Source of the DNA: Chloroflexota bacterium
Lineage (GTDB): Bacteria > Chloroflexota > Dormibacteria > Dormibacterales > Dormibacteraceae
NCBI GenBank assembly: GCA_005880695.1
Contig: VBGR01000091.1
Span: 1-32,779, forward strand
Reading direction: 5' to 3'
DNA: 32,779 nucleotides
A program made the position numbers and the translations under genes. The notes under the pieces were generated by a model. The model did not search any database and had not been told where the DNA came from. It saw only the letters and a list, made by a program, of their open reading frames with translations. Positions 1 through 7,560 of this stretch are shown here, piece after piece (within the stretch, counting starts at the first letter, position 1; each line of letters starts with the position of its first letter).

Positions 1-1809
1 CGTCGCACCCGAAGGAATCGCCCAGCCGACATCCGGGCTGTAAGCCTCGTCCCACCAGCCGTCGAGCACGCTCACGTTGAGGATGCCGTTGGCCGCCGCT
101 TTCATTCCCGAGGTCCCGCTCGCCTCCAGGAACCGGCGCGGGTTGTTGAGCCAGACGTCGGCGCCCTGAACCAGGTGGCGGGCGATCTCGATGTCGTAGT
201 CCTCGAGGAAGGCTACGCGCGGCTCTTCGCGAGCCAGCTCGACGATCTCGTGGAGGAGCGCTTTGCCTGGCTGGTCGGCCGGGTGGGCCTTGCCCGCATA
301 GAGGATCTGGACCGGCTTCACCGTCGACGCGAGCAAGCGCTTCAGGCGGGGGCGGTCGGACAGCATCAACGTCGCTCGCTTGTAGGGCGCGAACCGGCGG
401 CTGAAGGCGATGGTCAGCGTATCCGGATCGAGATTGGGTGTCGGATTGGCCCGCGCGCAGGCGTAGTCGACAAGACGCTTGCGGAGGGAGCGGTGGACAT
501 CCCAGAGCCGCTCGGCCGGGATCGCCTCGACGCCCTCCCAGCGATTGTCGCCGGGCGCCAGGTCCCACCACTCCGGGTCGACGAACTCCATCAGGAGGGA
601 GTCGATCTCGTCCGCTACCCAGGTGGGCAGGTGGACGCCGTTGGTGATCGCGCCGATCGGAACTTGCGGCTCCTTCAGTCCCGGCCAGGCGTCCTTCCAG
701 ATCCGGCGCGAGACGGCGCCGTGGAGGCGGCTCACGCCCACGCTGTGGTCAGCCATGCGGAGCGCCAGAAACGTGGTGCAGAAGAGGGAGCGCGGGTCAC
801 CCGGCTTCTCCCGGCCCAGGTCCATGAAGCGCTCGAAGCTGAGTCCGGTCTCCTGGAGGTAGGGTCCGAGCAGATCCCAGACCAGGCCGGCCTCGAAGTA
901 GTCGCTGCCGGCCGCGACGGGTGTGTGCGTCGTGAACACGATGCCGGCCCGGGCGAGGAGCCGGGCCTCCTCGAAGGTCAGCTGGCGGGAGCGCCGCAGC
1001 TCTCGGATGCGCTCGACCCCAACTAGCGCGCTGTGGCCCTCGTTGAGATGGAAGACAGTCGCCGCGATGCCGAGCGCCCGCAGGGCGCGCATGCCGCCGA
1101 TCCCAAGTACGATCTCCTGGCGGAGCCGCCGGTCGGGCTCGGGGACATAAAGCCGGTCGGTGATCGGGCGGAGGTGTGGCGGGTTCGACTCCAGGTCGGT
1201 GTCGAGAAGGAAAAGCGGTATCCGGCCGACCTGCGCTCGCCAGACCGCGATCCGCACCGTTTCCGCGCCGATCGGCGCTTCGACCTCGAGCGGCCCGTCG
1301 CCGGTTTCCACTCTCCGGATCGGGAGCTCGTCCGAGAGGTTCTCCGCGTAGTACTCGGTCTGGTTGCCGCCTGGGTCGATCTTCTGGCGGCCGAAGCCCC
1401 AGCGGTAAAGGAGACCGACGCCGACCAGGGGCAGGTTGAGGTCGCTGGACGCCTTCAGGTGGTCGCCGGCCAGAATGCCGAGGCCTCCCGAGTAGATGGG
1501 CAGGGACTCGGCGATGCCGAACTCCAGCGAGAAGTAGCCGATGAGCAACGGCGCCCCGGCGTCGTAGAAGGGGGGACGGCGCTCGAGGTGGCGGAGGACC
1601 GCTGCTCGAGCCCGGTCCAGGGCCGGCGCGAAACTTGGCTTCTGCGCCGCTTGCTCGACTCCCTTCGGGCCCAGCCGGCTGAGCATCACGACGGGGTTGT
1701 GGCGCGTGGCCTCCCAGAGCTTGGGATCCAGGGTTTGGAAGACCTCCCGGATTTCAGGATCCCAGGTCCAGGTGAGGTTCAAGGCGAGGGCACGCAGTTC
1801 GTCGAACAA
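1..1809 (-). CDS. glgP: Alpha-glucan (glycogen) phosphorylase, 3' end outside window
   Basis: Phosphorolysis of alpha-1,4-glucan to glucose-1-phosphate (GT35, PLP-dependent, cytoplasmic). I translated the minus strand by hand: 603 codons are open to the left edge. It begins LFDELRALALNLTWTWDPE, contains ISRRIWKDAWPG, GAITNGVHLPTW and SRRFAPYKRATL, and reaches the PLP-lysine region EASGTSGMKAAANG near the edge. The shorter TIGR02094-type N-terminus fits. The only in-frame start before the conserved block is TTG at 1809, since an in-frame stop lies at 1825-1827. No Shine-Dalgarno is visible; a TAACAT box lies 12 nt upstream. It diverges from the sugar nucleotidyltransferase fusion with a 23-bp gap, so the two may be co-regulated. 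Family call is secure; exact start is moderate. Confidence 0.93.
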   Translation of the reverse strand, partial: MFDELRALALNLTWTWDPEIREVFQTLDPKLWEATRHNPVVMLSRLGPKGVEQAAQKPSFAPALDRARAAVLRHLERRPPFYDAGAPLLIGYFSLEFGIAESLPIYSGGLGILAGDHLKASSDLNLPLVGVGLLYRWGFGRQKIDPGGNQTEYYAENLSDELPIRRVETGDGPLEVEAPIGAETVRIAVWRAQVGRIPLFLLDTDLESNPPHLRPITDRLYVPEPDRRLRQEIVLGIGGMRALRALGIAATVFHLNEGHSALVGVERIRELRRSRQLTFEEARLLARAGIVFTTHTPVAAGSDYFEAGLVWDLLGPYLQETGLSFERFMDLGREKPGDPRSLFCTTFLALRMADHSVGVSRLHGAVSRRIWKDAWPGLKEPQVPIGAITNGVHLPTWVADEIDSLLMEFVDPEWWDLAPGDNRWEGVEAIPAERLWDVHRSLRKRLVDYACARANPTPNLDPDTLTIAFSRRFAPYKRATLMLSDRPRLKRLLASTVKPVQILYAGKAHPADQPGKALLHEIVELAREEPRVAFLEDYDIEIARHLVQGADVWLNNPRRFLEASGTSGMKAAANGILNVSVLDGWWDEAYSPDVGWAIPSGAT

Positions 1810-1817
1810 GGCCGACT

Positions 1818-1827
1818 TAGGATGTTA
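1818..1827. promoter_or_regulatory. Overlapping back-to-back -10 boxes of the glgP / nucleotidyltransferase pair
   Basis: Plus strand: TAGGAT at 1818-1823, 9 nt before the ATG at 1833. Minus strand: TAACAT at 1827-1822, 12 nt before the TTG at 1809. Neither gene has a Shine-Dalgarno in the 23-bp gap, so both mRNAs may have almost no leader. No good -35 is visible. Inferred from spacing only. Confidence 0.4.
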
Positions 1828-1832
1828 TCTAG

Positions 1833-4361
1833 ATGAAGGCGGTGGTCATGGCCGGGGGCGAGGGGTCACGCCTCCGCCCCCTGACCAGCGCCCTGCCCAA
1901 GCCGCTGGTGCCGGTCGCGGGCCGCCCGATCATGGAGCACATCCTGCTGCTGCTCCGCAAGCACCACCTGCGGGACGTCATCACGACGGTGCAGTACCTC
2001 GGGTCCAGCATCAGGAATTACTTCGGCGACGGTTCCGAGTCGGGCGTCTCGCTGACCTACTCGGTAGAGGATTCGCCGCTCGGAACGGCCGGGTCGGTCC
2101 GGCTGGCGGAAGCCGAGCTGAAGGACGCCTTCCTGGTCATCAGCGGCGACGCCCTGACCGACATCGACCTCACCGCGGCCGTGCGCTTCCACAAGCGGCG
2201 CGCCGCCCTGGCCACCATCGTGTTGAAGCCCGTCGCCAACCCCCTCGAGTACGGGGTGGTGGTGGTCGACGACGACGGCGCGGTCCAGCGCTTCCTGGAG
2301 AAGCCTTCCTGGGGCGAGGTCTTCAGCGATCTCGCCAACACCGGCATCTACATCCTCGAGCCGGAGGTCTTCAAGTACTTCAAGGCCGGCCAGGCCGCGG
2401 ACTGGTCAGGCGATGTCTTTCCGCAGCTCCTGAAGGAGGGCGAGCCGATCTTCGGCTGGGTCGCGGAGGGGTACTGGGAGGACGTCGGCACGCACGCGGC
2501 CTACATGAAGGCCAACTTCGACTGCCTGGAGGGAAAGGTGGCCGTCGAGATCCCGGGCGTCCGTGCCGACAACTCGATCTGGGTCGCCGAGGATGCCGAC
2601 GTTTCACCCGACGCCCGGATCGACGGCCCCGCGTTCGTTGGCTCCTCAACCAAGCTCCGGCCCGGCGCCTGGATCAACGGCCCCGCGGTGATCGGAGACG
2701 ACTGCATCATCGAAACGGGCGCCAAGATCTCCAACTCGATCCTCTGGAACCACACCTACGTCGGCGAAAACTGCCGTCTGCGGGGCGCGATCGTCTGCCG
2801 GGCGGTCCGCATCAAGAACAACTCGCTGCTCGAAGAGGGCTCGATCCTCGGCGACGAGGTGGTGGTCGGGTCGGGGTCCACCGTGAACGCCAACGTACGG
2901 GTCTGGCCGAACAAGGACATCGAGGCCGGTGCGACCGTCCGCGAGTCCATAGTTTGGGCCGGCTCCTGGAAGCGCGGCCTCTTTAGCGCTTATGGGCTGA
3001 CCGGGCTCAGCAACATCGAGTTCACGCCCGAGTTCGCCGCCCGCCTCGGCGCGGCCATCGGTGCGCTGTTCCCACGCGGAATCACCATCGCCATCTCGCG
3101 AGATTCTTCGCGAGCGGCTCGGATGATCAAGCGGGCGCTGATCGCGGGCCTGATGTCCTCGGGCGCCAACATCGCCGACCTCTCCTCTCTGGCCATCCCC
3201 AACACGCGCCACTTCGCGCGCCATTCGCGCATGCCGGCAACCGTCCACGTCCAGACCTCGCCGCTCGACTCCCGGTCGGTCGACATCCGCATCTTCGACT
3301 CGACCGGGCTGGACCTCGACAAGCGCCAGGAGCGCAAGCTCGAGAACCTCTTCTTCAGGGAGGACATCCGCCGCGTCGGCCACTACGAGATGGGGTCGAT
3401 CAGCTACCCCAGCGGGGTCCAGGAGAGCTACCTCGAAGACGCGCTGGCCAAGCTTGACCTGGAACTGGTCCGGCCCGCCGGGTTCAAGGTCCTCGTCGAC
3501 TACGACAACGGCTGCGCCGCCCAGCTGCTGCCCAGGATCCTGGACGAGCTCAACTGCACGGTCATCCCGCTCCACGCGTCGGTGGAGGAACAGATGGCGC
3601 CTCAGGCGCTGCCCGAGTTCCGCTCTCGGCTCGAGGAGATGGGCAACATCGTGCGGGCGGTCGAGGCCCACCTCGGTGTCTTCATAGACTCGCCAGGCGA
3701 GCGCTGCTTCCTGATCGACGAATCGGGTTCGATCCTGGAGCACCCCGACGCCTTCGCCTGCCTGGCCGAGATGGCCGTGCGGCGGCGGGCCGGCATGATC
3801 GTCGGCCCGGCTTCGGCGCCGCTGACCTTCAGCATCATCGCCGACCGCCTGGGCGGGCGGTACGTCCCGTCCAAGATCACGCCGGGCGCCGTGCTGCGCT
3901 CAGCTCAGCACAAGGAGACGGTCATCGCGTCCGACGGGCTTGGGGGTTACTGCTGGCCCGACTTCCAGGTCGCCTTCGACGCGGTTTTCACGGTCGCCCG
4001 AGTCCTCGAGCTGATGGCCGAAACGGGACTCACCCTCGGGCAGCTGCGCTCAGAGATACCCGCCGTCGGCTACGAGACCGCCACCCAGTTCTGCCCCTGG
4101 GAAGCCAAGGGCCGCGTCATGCGGATGGTGATGGAGAAACACCTGCGCGACCGCGTCGACCTGACCGACGGCGTGAAGGTCTTCGTCGAGGGCGGTTGGG
4201 TTCTCGTCGTTCCCGACCCCGATCATCCTTCCTACCACGTGATCGCCTCCACTGAAGATGTGAAGCAAGCAGCGGCTCTCGTGGAGGAGTACGCCAACCT
4301 GGTCCAGGAGACGGTCGCCGCGGCGCACCAAGAGGTCCAGCAGGTCACGGAGCGCGAGTAG
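1833..4361 (+). CDS. Sugar-1-phosphate nucleotidyltransferase fused to a degenerate phosphomannomutase domain
   Basis: 842 aa. Residues 1-235 are a nucleotidyltransferase with GGEGSRLRPLT (8-18), KPLVPVAGRP (23-32), SGDALTDID (104-112) and FLEKP (154-158), probably making an NDP-sugar such as GDP-mannose. Residues ~240-375 show hexapeptide-like repeats of a left-handed beta helix. Residues ~395-815 follow the alpha-D-phosphohexomutase fold, but the four signature sites are altered: the phosphoserine loop reads QTSPLDS (474-480), the metal loop IDSPGER (618-624), the sugar loop SDGLGG (700-705) and the phosphate loop DPDHP (795-799). Such fusions are known in several phyla and are often named mannose-1-phosphate guanylyltransferase. 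The mutase half is probably non-catalytic and structural or regulatory. ATG start without Shine-Dalgarno; the next gene starts 4 nt after the stop. Confidence 0.9.
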   Translation: MKAVVMAGGEGSRLRPLTSALPKPLVPVAGRPIMEHILLLLRKHHLRDVITTVQYLGSSIRNYFGDGSESGVSLTYSVEDSPLGTAGSVRLAEAELKDAFLVISGDALTDIDLTAAVRFHKRRAALATIVLKPVANPLEYGVVVVDDDGAVQRFLEKPSWGEVFSDLANTGIYILEPEVFKYFKAGQAADWSGDVFPQLLKEGEPIFGWVAEGYWEDVGTHAAYMKANFDCLEGKVAVEIPGVRADNSIWVAEDADVSPDARIDGPAFVGSSTKLRPGAWINGPAVIGDDCIIETGAKISNSILWNHTYVGENCRLRGAIVCRAVRIKNNSLLEEGSILGDEVVVGSGSTVNANVRVWPNKDIEAGATVRESIVWAGSWKRGLFSAYGLTGLSNIEFTPEFAARLGAAIGALFPRGITIAISRDSSRAARMIKRALIAGLMSSGANIADLSSLAIPNTRHFARHSRMPATVHVQTSPLDSRSVDIRIFDSTGLDLDKRQERKLENLFFREDIRRVGHYEMGSISYPSGVQESYLEDALAKLDLELVRPAGFKVLVDYDNGCAAQLLPRILDELNCTVIPLHASVEEQMAPQALPEFRSRLEEMGNIVRAVEAHLGVFIDSPGERCFLIDESGSILEHPDAFACLAEMAVRRRAGMIVGPASAPLTFSIIADRLGGRYVPSKITPGAVLRSAQHKETVIASDGLGGYCWPDFQVAFDAVFTVARVLELMAETGLTLGQLRSEIPAVGYETATQFCPWEAKGRVMRMVMEKHLRDRVDLTDGVKVFVEGGWVLVVPDPDHPSYHVIASTEDVKQAAALVEEYANLVQETVAAAHQEVQQVTERE

Positions 4362-4365
4362 CCGC

Positions 4366-5574
4366 TTGTCGGACCGGGAGGTTGTCGTCGTCGGTGGGGG
4401 GCAGGCCGGGCTCGCAACCAGCCACGAGCTGAGCGCGGCTGGAGTCGAGCACGTAATCCTGGAGCGTGACCGGGTCGGACAGACCTGGCGCGGGCGCTGG
4501 GACAGCTTCACGCTGGTCACTCCGAACTGGACGCTGGACCTGCCGGGCTTCCCCTACGACGGCGATGATCCGGAGGGCCACGTGCCGCGCGACGACATCG
4601 TCCGCTACGTCGAACGCTACGCGGATTCCTTTGCGGCGCCGGTCCGCGAAGGTATCGACGTCTCGAGCCTCGAACCAGGCTCGGGAGGCGGCTTCCTGCT
4701 CCGGACCTCGGCCGGCGACCTGCAGGCGAAGACCGTCGTGCTTGCGACAGGTGCCTACCAGCGAGCGCACCGGCCGCCAGTGGCCGGAGCCTTTCCGCAC
4801 GACCTCCTGGTGATCGACGCGGAGGATTACACCAACGCCGGAGCGCTGCCGGCCGGGCCGGTGCTGGTCGTGGGCTGCGGGCAAACCGGCTGCCAGCTCG
4901 CCGAAGAGCTGCAGCTGGACGGCCGGGAAGTGTTCCTGGCTTGCGGGCGGGCTCCTTGGGGCCCGCGGCGCCTCGAGGGCCGTGACCTCGTCACCTGGCT
5001 TTGCGAGACCAGCTTCATGGATCAGCGTTTGAGCGACCTGCCCTCGCCCCAAGCCCGCCTGATCGCGAACGTGCAGACGACCGGGCGGGACGGCGGCCAC
5101 GATCTCCACTACCGGGTGCTTCAAGCCATGGGCGTCCACCTCCTAGGCCACCTGGTGGGAGTGGACGGTTCCAGGGCCAGCTTTGCCCCCGACCTGGCTC
5201 AGTCGGTCGCCTTCGGGGATGCCCGCTGGGCGGACCTCCGCAACCTCCTACGCAAAGAGCTTCCGGCAAAGGGCCTCACCGTCCCGGAGCTGCCCGAGCC
5301 GGCCCCGTTCCGGGCGGATCCGCCGCTCGAAGTGAACCTGGAAGGGTTCGGCGCCGTGGTCTTCACGTCAGGCTTTCGCCCCGACTACTCGCGCTGGGTC
5401 CACTTCGGCGCTTTCGATGAGCACGGCTTCCCGGTCTGCGACGAGGGTGCGAGCACTGTGGTGCCGGGCCTCTACTTCGTCGGCGTCCACTTCCTGCGCA
5501 AGCGCAAGTCGTCGCTGATGTGGGGAGTGGGCGAGGACGCCGCGATCGTCGCCCGCTCGATCGCCCTTAGGTAG
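4366..5574 (+). CDS. FAD-dependent, CzcO-like flavin oxidoreductase
   Basis: 402 aa, two-dinucleotide-binding flavoprotein of the flavin monooxygenase/CzcO type. The FAD-binding GGGQAG is at residues 10-15, an LATGAY strand motif at 126-131, and the NAD(P)H-binding GCGQTG at 170-175. The C-terminal GLYFVGVHFLRKRKSSLMWGVGEDA resembles the family's closing FAD contact. The substrate cannot be read from sequence. The start is TTG, 4 nt after the upstream stop, and GGAG lies about 14 nt before it, so it is likely co-transcribed with the nucleotidyltransferase fusion, though no functional link is obvious. The stop (TAG, 5572-5574) overlaps a TAGACT box that could serve the tRNA gene 15 nt downstream. 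Confidence 0.85.
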   Translation: MSDREVVVVGGGQAGLATSHELSAAGVEHVILERDRVGQTWRGRWDSFTLVTPNWTLDLPGFPYDGDDPEGHVPRDDIVRYVERYADSFAAPVREGIDVSSLEPGSGGGFLLRTSAGDLQAKTVVLATGAYQRAHRPPVAGAFPHDLLVIDAEDYTNAGALPAGPVLVVGCGQTGCQLAEELQLDGREVFLACGRAPWGPRRLEGRDLVTWLCETSFMDQRLSDLPSPQARLIANVQTTGRDGGHDLHYRVLQAMGVHLLGHLVGVDGSRASFAPDLAQSVAFGDARWADLRNLLRKELPAKGLTVPELPEPAPFRADPPLEVNLEGFGAVVFTSGFRPDYSRWVHFGAFDEHGFPVCDEGASTVVPGLYFVGVHFLRKRKSSLMWGVGEDAAIVARSIALR

Positions 5575-5591
5575 ACTCGGCTGCGGACCGC

Positions 5592-5667
5592 GCGGGAGTA
5601 GCTCACCTGGCAGAGCGCGACCTTCCCAAGGTTGAGGTAGCGGGTTCGAGTCCCGTCTCCCGCTCCA
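5592..5667 (+). tRNA. tRNA-Gly(CCC), CCA encoded
   Basis: Complete cloverleaf: acceptor GCGGGAG (5592-5598) with CTCCCGC (5657-5663); D-arm GCTC/GAGC; anticodon stem CGACC/GGTTG around loop TTCCCAA, anticodon CCC; T-arm GCGGG-TTCGAGT-CCCGT; discriminator T, usual for bacterial tRNA-Gly; encoded CCA at 5665-5667. It reads codon GGG. Its last seven bases are also the first bases of the palindromic repeat that follows. Confidence 0.96.
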
Positions 5668-5867
5668 ATCCGGCGTCGCCGGATTGGAGCGTTCGACGGC
5701 TTCGCTCTGTCTTGATTTGTGGGTGGAGTTCCCCCCCTCGCCTTCGGCGATTCCCCCCGCGCTCCAATCCGGCGTCGCCGGATTGGAGCGTTCGACGGCT
5801 TCGCTCTGTCTTGATTTGTGGGGGGAGTTCCCCCCCGCGCCTTCGGCGATTCCCCCCCGCGCTCCAG
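5661..5867. repeat. Two ~100-bp tandem palindromic repeat units at the tRNA 3' end
   Basis: Unit A (5661-5759, 99 bp) and unit B (5760-5859, 100 bp) differ at about three positions; a third copy breaks off after CGCTCCAG (5860-5867). Each unit opens with a perfect palindrome of 15-bp arms around one T (CGCTCCAATCCGGCG as left arm; 5661-5691 and 5760-5790). Further on come a GC-rich inverted repeat (runs of G then C) and the small hairpin CGCC-TTC-GGCG. The first seven bases, CGCTCCA, are the tRNA acceptor end plus CCA. They resemble REP-type elements; in RNA the first hairpin could act as terminator or processing signal. No protein is convincingly encoded here. Confidence 0.85.
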
Positions 5868-5901
5868 ACCCGCTTTACGTCGCGCGAGGCTGGCCCTTGC
5901 G

Positions 5902-6399
5902 TTACTCGTTGGGGAGCGCGATGCCGAATCGTTCGCACAGTGCCGAAACGTCCGCCCGGTCCTTCGCGTCGAGCTGGTAGCCGGTGTGGAACTTCACCAA
6001 CCATTCAGGCGAGATGCAGTCAACGGTGCGGTCGTTGACAGTCCCGGTTCCGGTCAGGGCCGCGGCGGGATAGAACTCTCCCCTTTCCGCCGGCCCGTAA
6101 ATGCCACGGCCATCCTCGGCGACCTCGATGACGTGAAAGTCGACCTCATGGCCGGCCTGGTCTCCAAGCACAAAGTTCCAGGGTTGGGTGTCGTCGCGGG
6201 GAACGTCGGTGTATCCGCGGCCCCGCAGGGCGTCGACGACGGCCGCCAGGTCGCGCTTTTCGAGCGCGATGTCGAGGTCCGCATGGTGCCTCGTCTGCGA
6301 ACCGAGGCAGGCGTCGACCGCCCAGCCGCCGTCAAGCCAGACGTGGATGCCAAGGTCCTGCATCAGGTCCAGGAAGCGGCAGACATCATCCGCGGTCAT
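5902..6399 (-). CDS. Aminoglycoside/lincosamide-type nucleotidyltransferase
   Basis: 165 aa. Residues 22-44, beginning LDGGWAVDACLG and ending HADLDIAL, are the minimal nucleotidyltransferase motif GG-W-xVDA-x-G-xxTRxHxDLD, with the metal-binding aspartates at D41 and D43. It then has EVDFHVIE and FHTGYQLDAKDRADV, both typical of the Aminoglyc_resit/LinA-type family (PF10706-like). Members transfer AMP to antibiotics, but many genomic homologues are uncharacterised, so resistance is not established. I chose the ATG at 6399 rather than the further upstream 6543 because AGGAG lies 7 nt before it and the upstream extension translates a dispersed repeat. It converges on the tRNA-Gly repeats and diverges from the DUF559 gene; the setting looks accessory. 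Confidence 0.82.
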   Translation of the reverse strand: MTADDVCRFLDLMQDLGIHVWLDGGWAVDACLGSQTRHHADLDIALEKRDLAAVVDALRGRGYTDVPRDDTQPWNFVLGDQAGHEVDFHVIEVAEDGRGIYGPAERGEFYPAAALTGTGTVNDRTVDCISPEWLVKFHTGYQLDAKDRADVSALCERFGIALPNE

Positions 6400-6430
6400 C
6401 CCCGGACTCCTGTTCAGATCGGTCACAGCA

Positions 6431-6497
6431 TGCCACGGGTGTCGACAAACGTGGCATTCAAAGTCTGCGGATAGGCACGATTTCCGACACTCGTGGC
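6431..6497. repeat. 67-bp direct repeat, copy 1
   Basis: Matches 7433-7499 at 59 of 67 positions by eye (8 mismatches). It contains an inverted repeat TGCCACG ... CGTGGCA (7-bp arms, 12-nt loop) with GTCGAC in the loop. It lies between the divergent nucleotidyltransferase and DUF559 genes, upstream of both starts. Confidence 0.85.
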
Positions 6498-6582
6498 CTT
6501 TACGGGGGGCGTTGCCTCCAGGCGCGCCGAAGGGCATCCTCACCGTTCTGTGGCCCCAGCTCCACGTATTCCGCCTGAACTA

Positions 6583-7476
6583 ATGGACCGCCCATTCAAC
6601 CTGGCTGATGCCCGCCGCTTCGGGCTTACGAGGGATCACCTCATGGGAGCCAGCTGGCAGAGGCTGGGAGGCGGCTTCTACGCCCGGCGGGCCATTGCTG
6701 ACAATCCCCTGGTAGTCCTTGCCGCCATCAGGAGCCGCTTGCCGGTTGCAGCAGCCTTTTCGGGTGCTACCGCGGCCTGGCTGCATGGTTTGGACCTCTC
6801 GCCCTGCGATCCAGTGGAAGTGACACTACCGATCGGATGCAAGATCTCGTCGCGCGCCGGAATCAAGGTGCGACGGGCCGGACTTCCGCCTGGCGAGGTC
6901 CAGATGCTGCGTGGACTGGCTGCCACGTCCGCGGTCCGTACACTCGCCGACCTGGGGCGCGGGCTACCCCTCCTCGAAGGCGTGACGGTCCTCGATATGG
7001 CGCTCCACAAGCACCTGGCTCAGCCGGCCGATCTACAGAGCTGGATCGAGGCGCACCCACGATATCCAGGCATCGCTCGCCTCCGGCAAGTCGCCGGGCT
7101 GGCCGAGCCGGCCACGGAGTCGGTCATGGAGACGCGGCTGAGGTTGCTGTTGGTCCTGTCTGGTCTGCCGAGACCGCAGGTTCAGGTGCCGCTCTACGAC
7201 GCCGGCGGTCGGTTTCTTGGCCGGCCCGACCTTTACTACCCGATGCAGCGGCTCGGACTCGAATACGACGGAGGCACCCACCGCGACAGCCTTGTTGGGG
7301 ACAACCGGCGTCAGAACCGCCTTCTGGATGCCGGCTATCGCCTGCTCCGCTTCACGGCCGCCGATGTTCTCTCCTCTCCCGATGCGGTCGTGGCGCTGGT
7401 CGGCGGGTTGCTCAAGTCCGGCAAACAGGGTTTGCCATGGGTGTCGACAAACGTGGCATTCAACGCCCGCGGATAG
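6583..7476 (+). CDS. Winged-helix (AbiEi-type) plus DUF559 nuclease-fold protein
   Basis: 297 aa. Residues 1-40 (FNLADARRFGLTRDHLMG through GGGFYARR) resemble the N-terminal winged helix shared with type IV antitoxin AbiEi-like proteins. Residues ~190-285 are a DUF559/Vsr-like PD-(D/E)xK fold: METRLR, then RPDLYYP with D216, then GLEYDG with E227 and D229 in place of the usual lysine, then YRLLRFTAADVL. Homologues are frequent in high-GC genomes, often annotated as AbiEi-domain or DUF559 proteins; their role is unknown, with DNA repair, defence or mobility proposed. ATG 6583 is chosen because the domain begins there; an in-frame GTG at 6493 lies inside the repeat. No good Shine-Dalgarno. The last residues and stop are encoded by repeat copy 2, so the C-terminus was probably altered by repeat insertion. 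Confidence 0.72.
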   Translation: MDRPFNLADARRFGLTRDHLMGASWQRLGGGFYARRAIADNPLVVLAAIRSRLPVAAAFSGATAAWLHGLDLSPCDPVEVTLPIGCKISSRAGIKVRRAGLPPGEVQMLRGLAATSAVRTLADLGRGLPLLEGVTVLDMALHKHLAQPADLQSWIEAHPRYPGIARLRQVAGLAEPATESVMETRLRLLLVLSGLPRPQVQVPLYDAGGRFLGRPDLYYPMQRLGLEYDGGTHRDSLVGDNRRQNRLLDAGYRLLRFTAADVLSSPDAVVALVGGLLKSGKQGLPWVSTNVAFNARG

Positions 7477-7499
7477 CCTCGATCTCCGACAGTCGTGGC
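7433..7499. repeat. 67-bp direct repeat, copy 2, overlapping the DUF559 stop
   Basis: Second copy of the 6431-6497 repeat, 1,002 bp downstream and in the same orientation. Its stem is TGCCATG ... CGTGGCA, one mismatch as DNA but a G-U pair as RNA. The DUF559 stop codon lies inside it. Confidence 0.85.
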
Positions 7500-7543
7500 T
7501 GTCACCGCTAAACGGGTGGTCGGCCTCGGCGCGGGGCCGGTCG

Positions 7544-7549
7544 TACACT
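7544..7549 (+). promoter_or_regulatory. Possible -10 box of the purine operon
   Basis: TACACT, 11 nt before the first ATG of the operon (7561); no Shine-Dalgarno in between and no clear -35. Suggests a leader of only a few bases. No purine riboswitch-like structure was seen upstream. Confidence 0.3.
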
Positions 7550-7560
7550 CCAGTCTCTAA

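Noticed and set aside
2646..3743. 365-codon minus-strand frame inside the nucleotidyltransferase fusion
   Set aside because: Antisense shadow of a gene with clear motifs; no family resemblance.
4050..5139. Minus-strand frames over the FAD oxidoreductase
   Set aside because: Shadows of a gene with two clear dinucleotide-binding motifs.
5661..5867. CRISPR array
   Set aside because: Only two ~100-bp tandem units with no spacers and large palindromes; no cas genes.
5603..6004. 133-aa minus-strand frame with repeated peptide over the tRNA and palindromes
   Set aside because: ETGLEPATSTLGR is the usual false translation of a tRNA gene; the repeat of the peptide just mirrors the DNA units.
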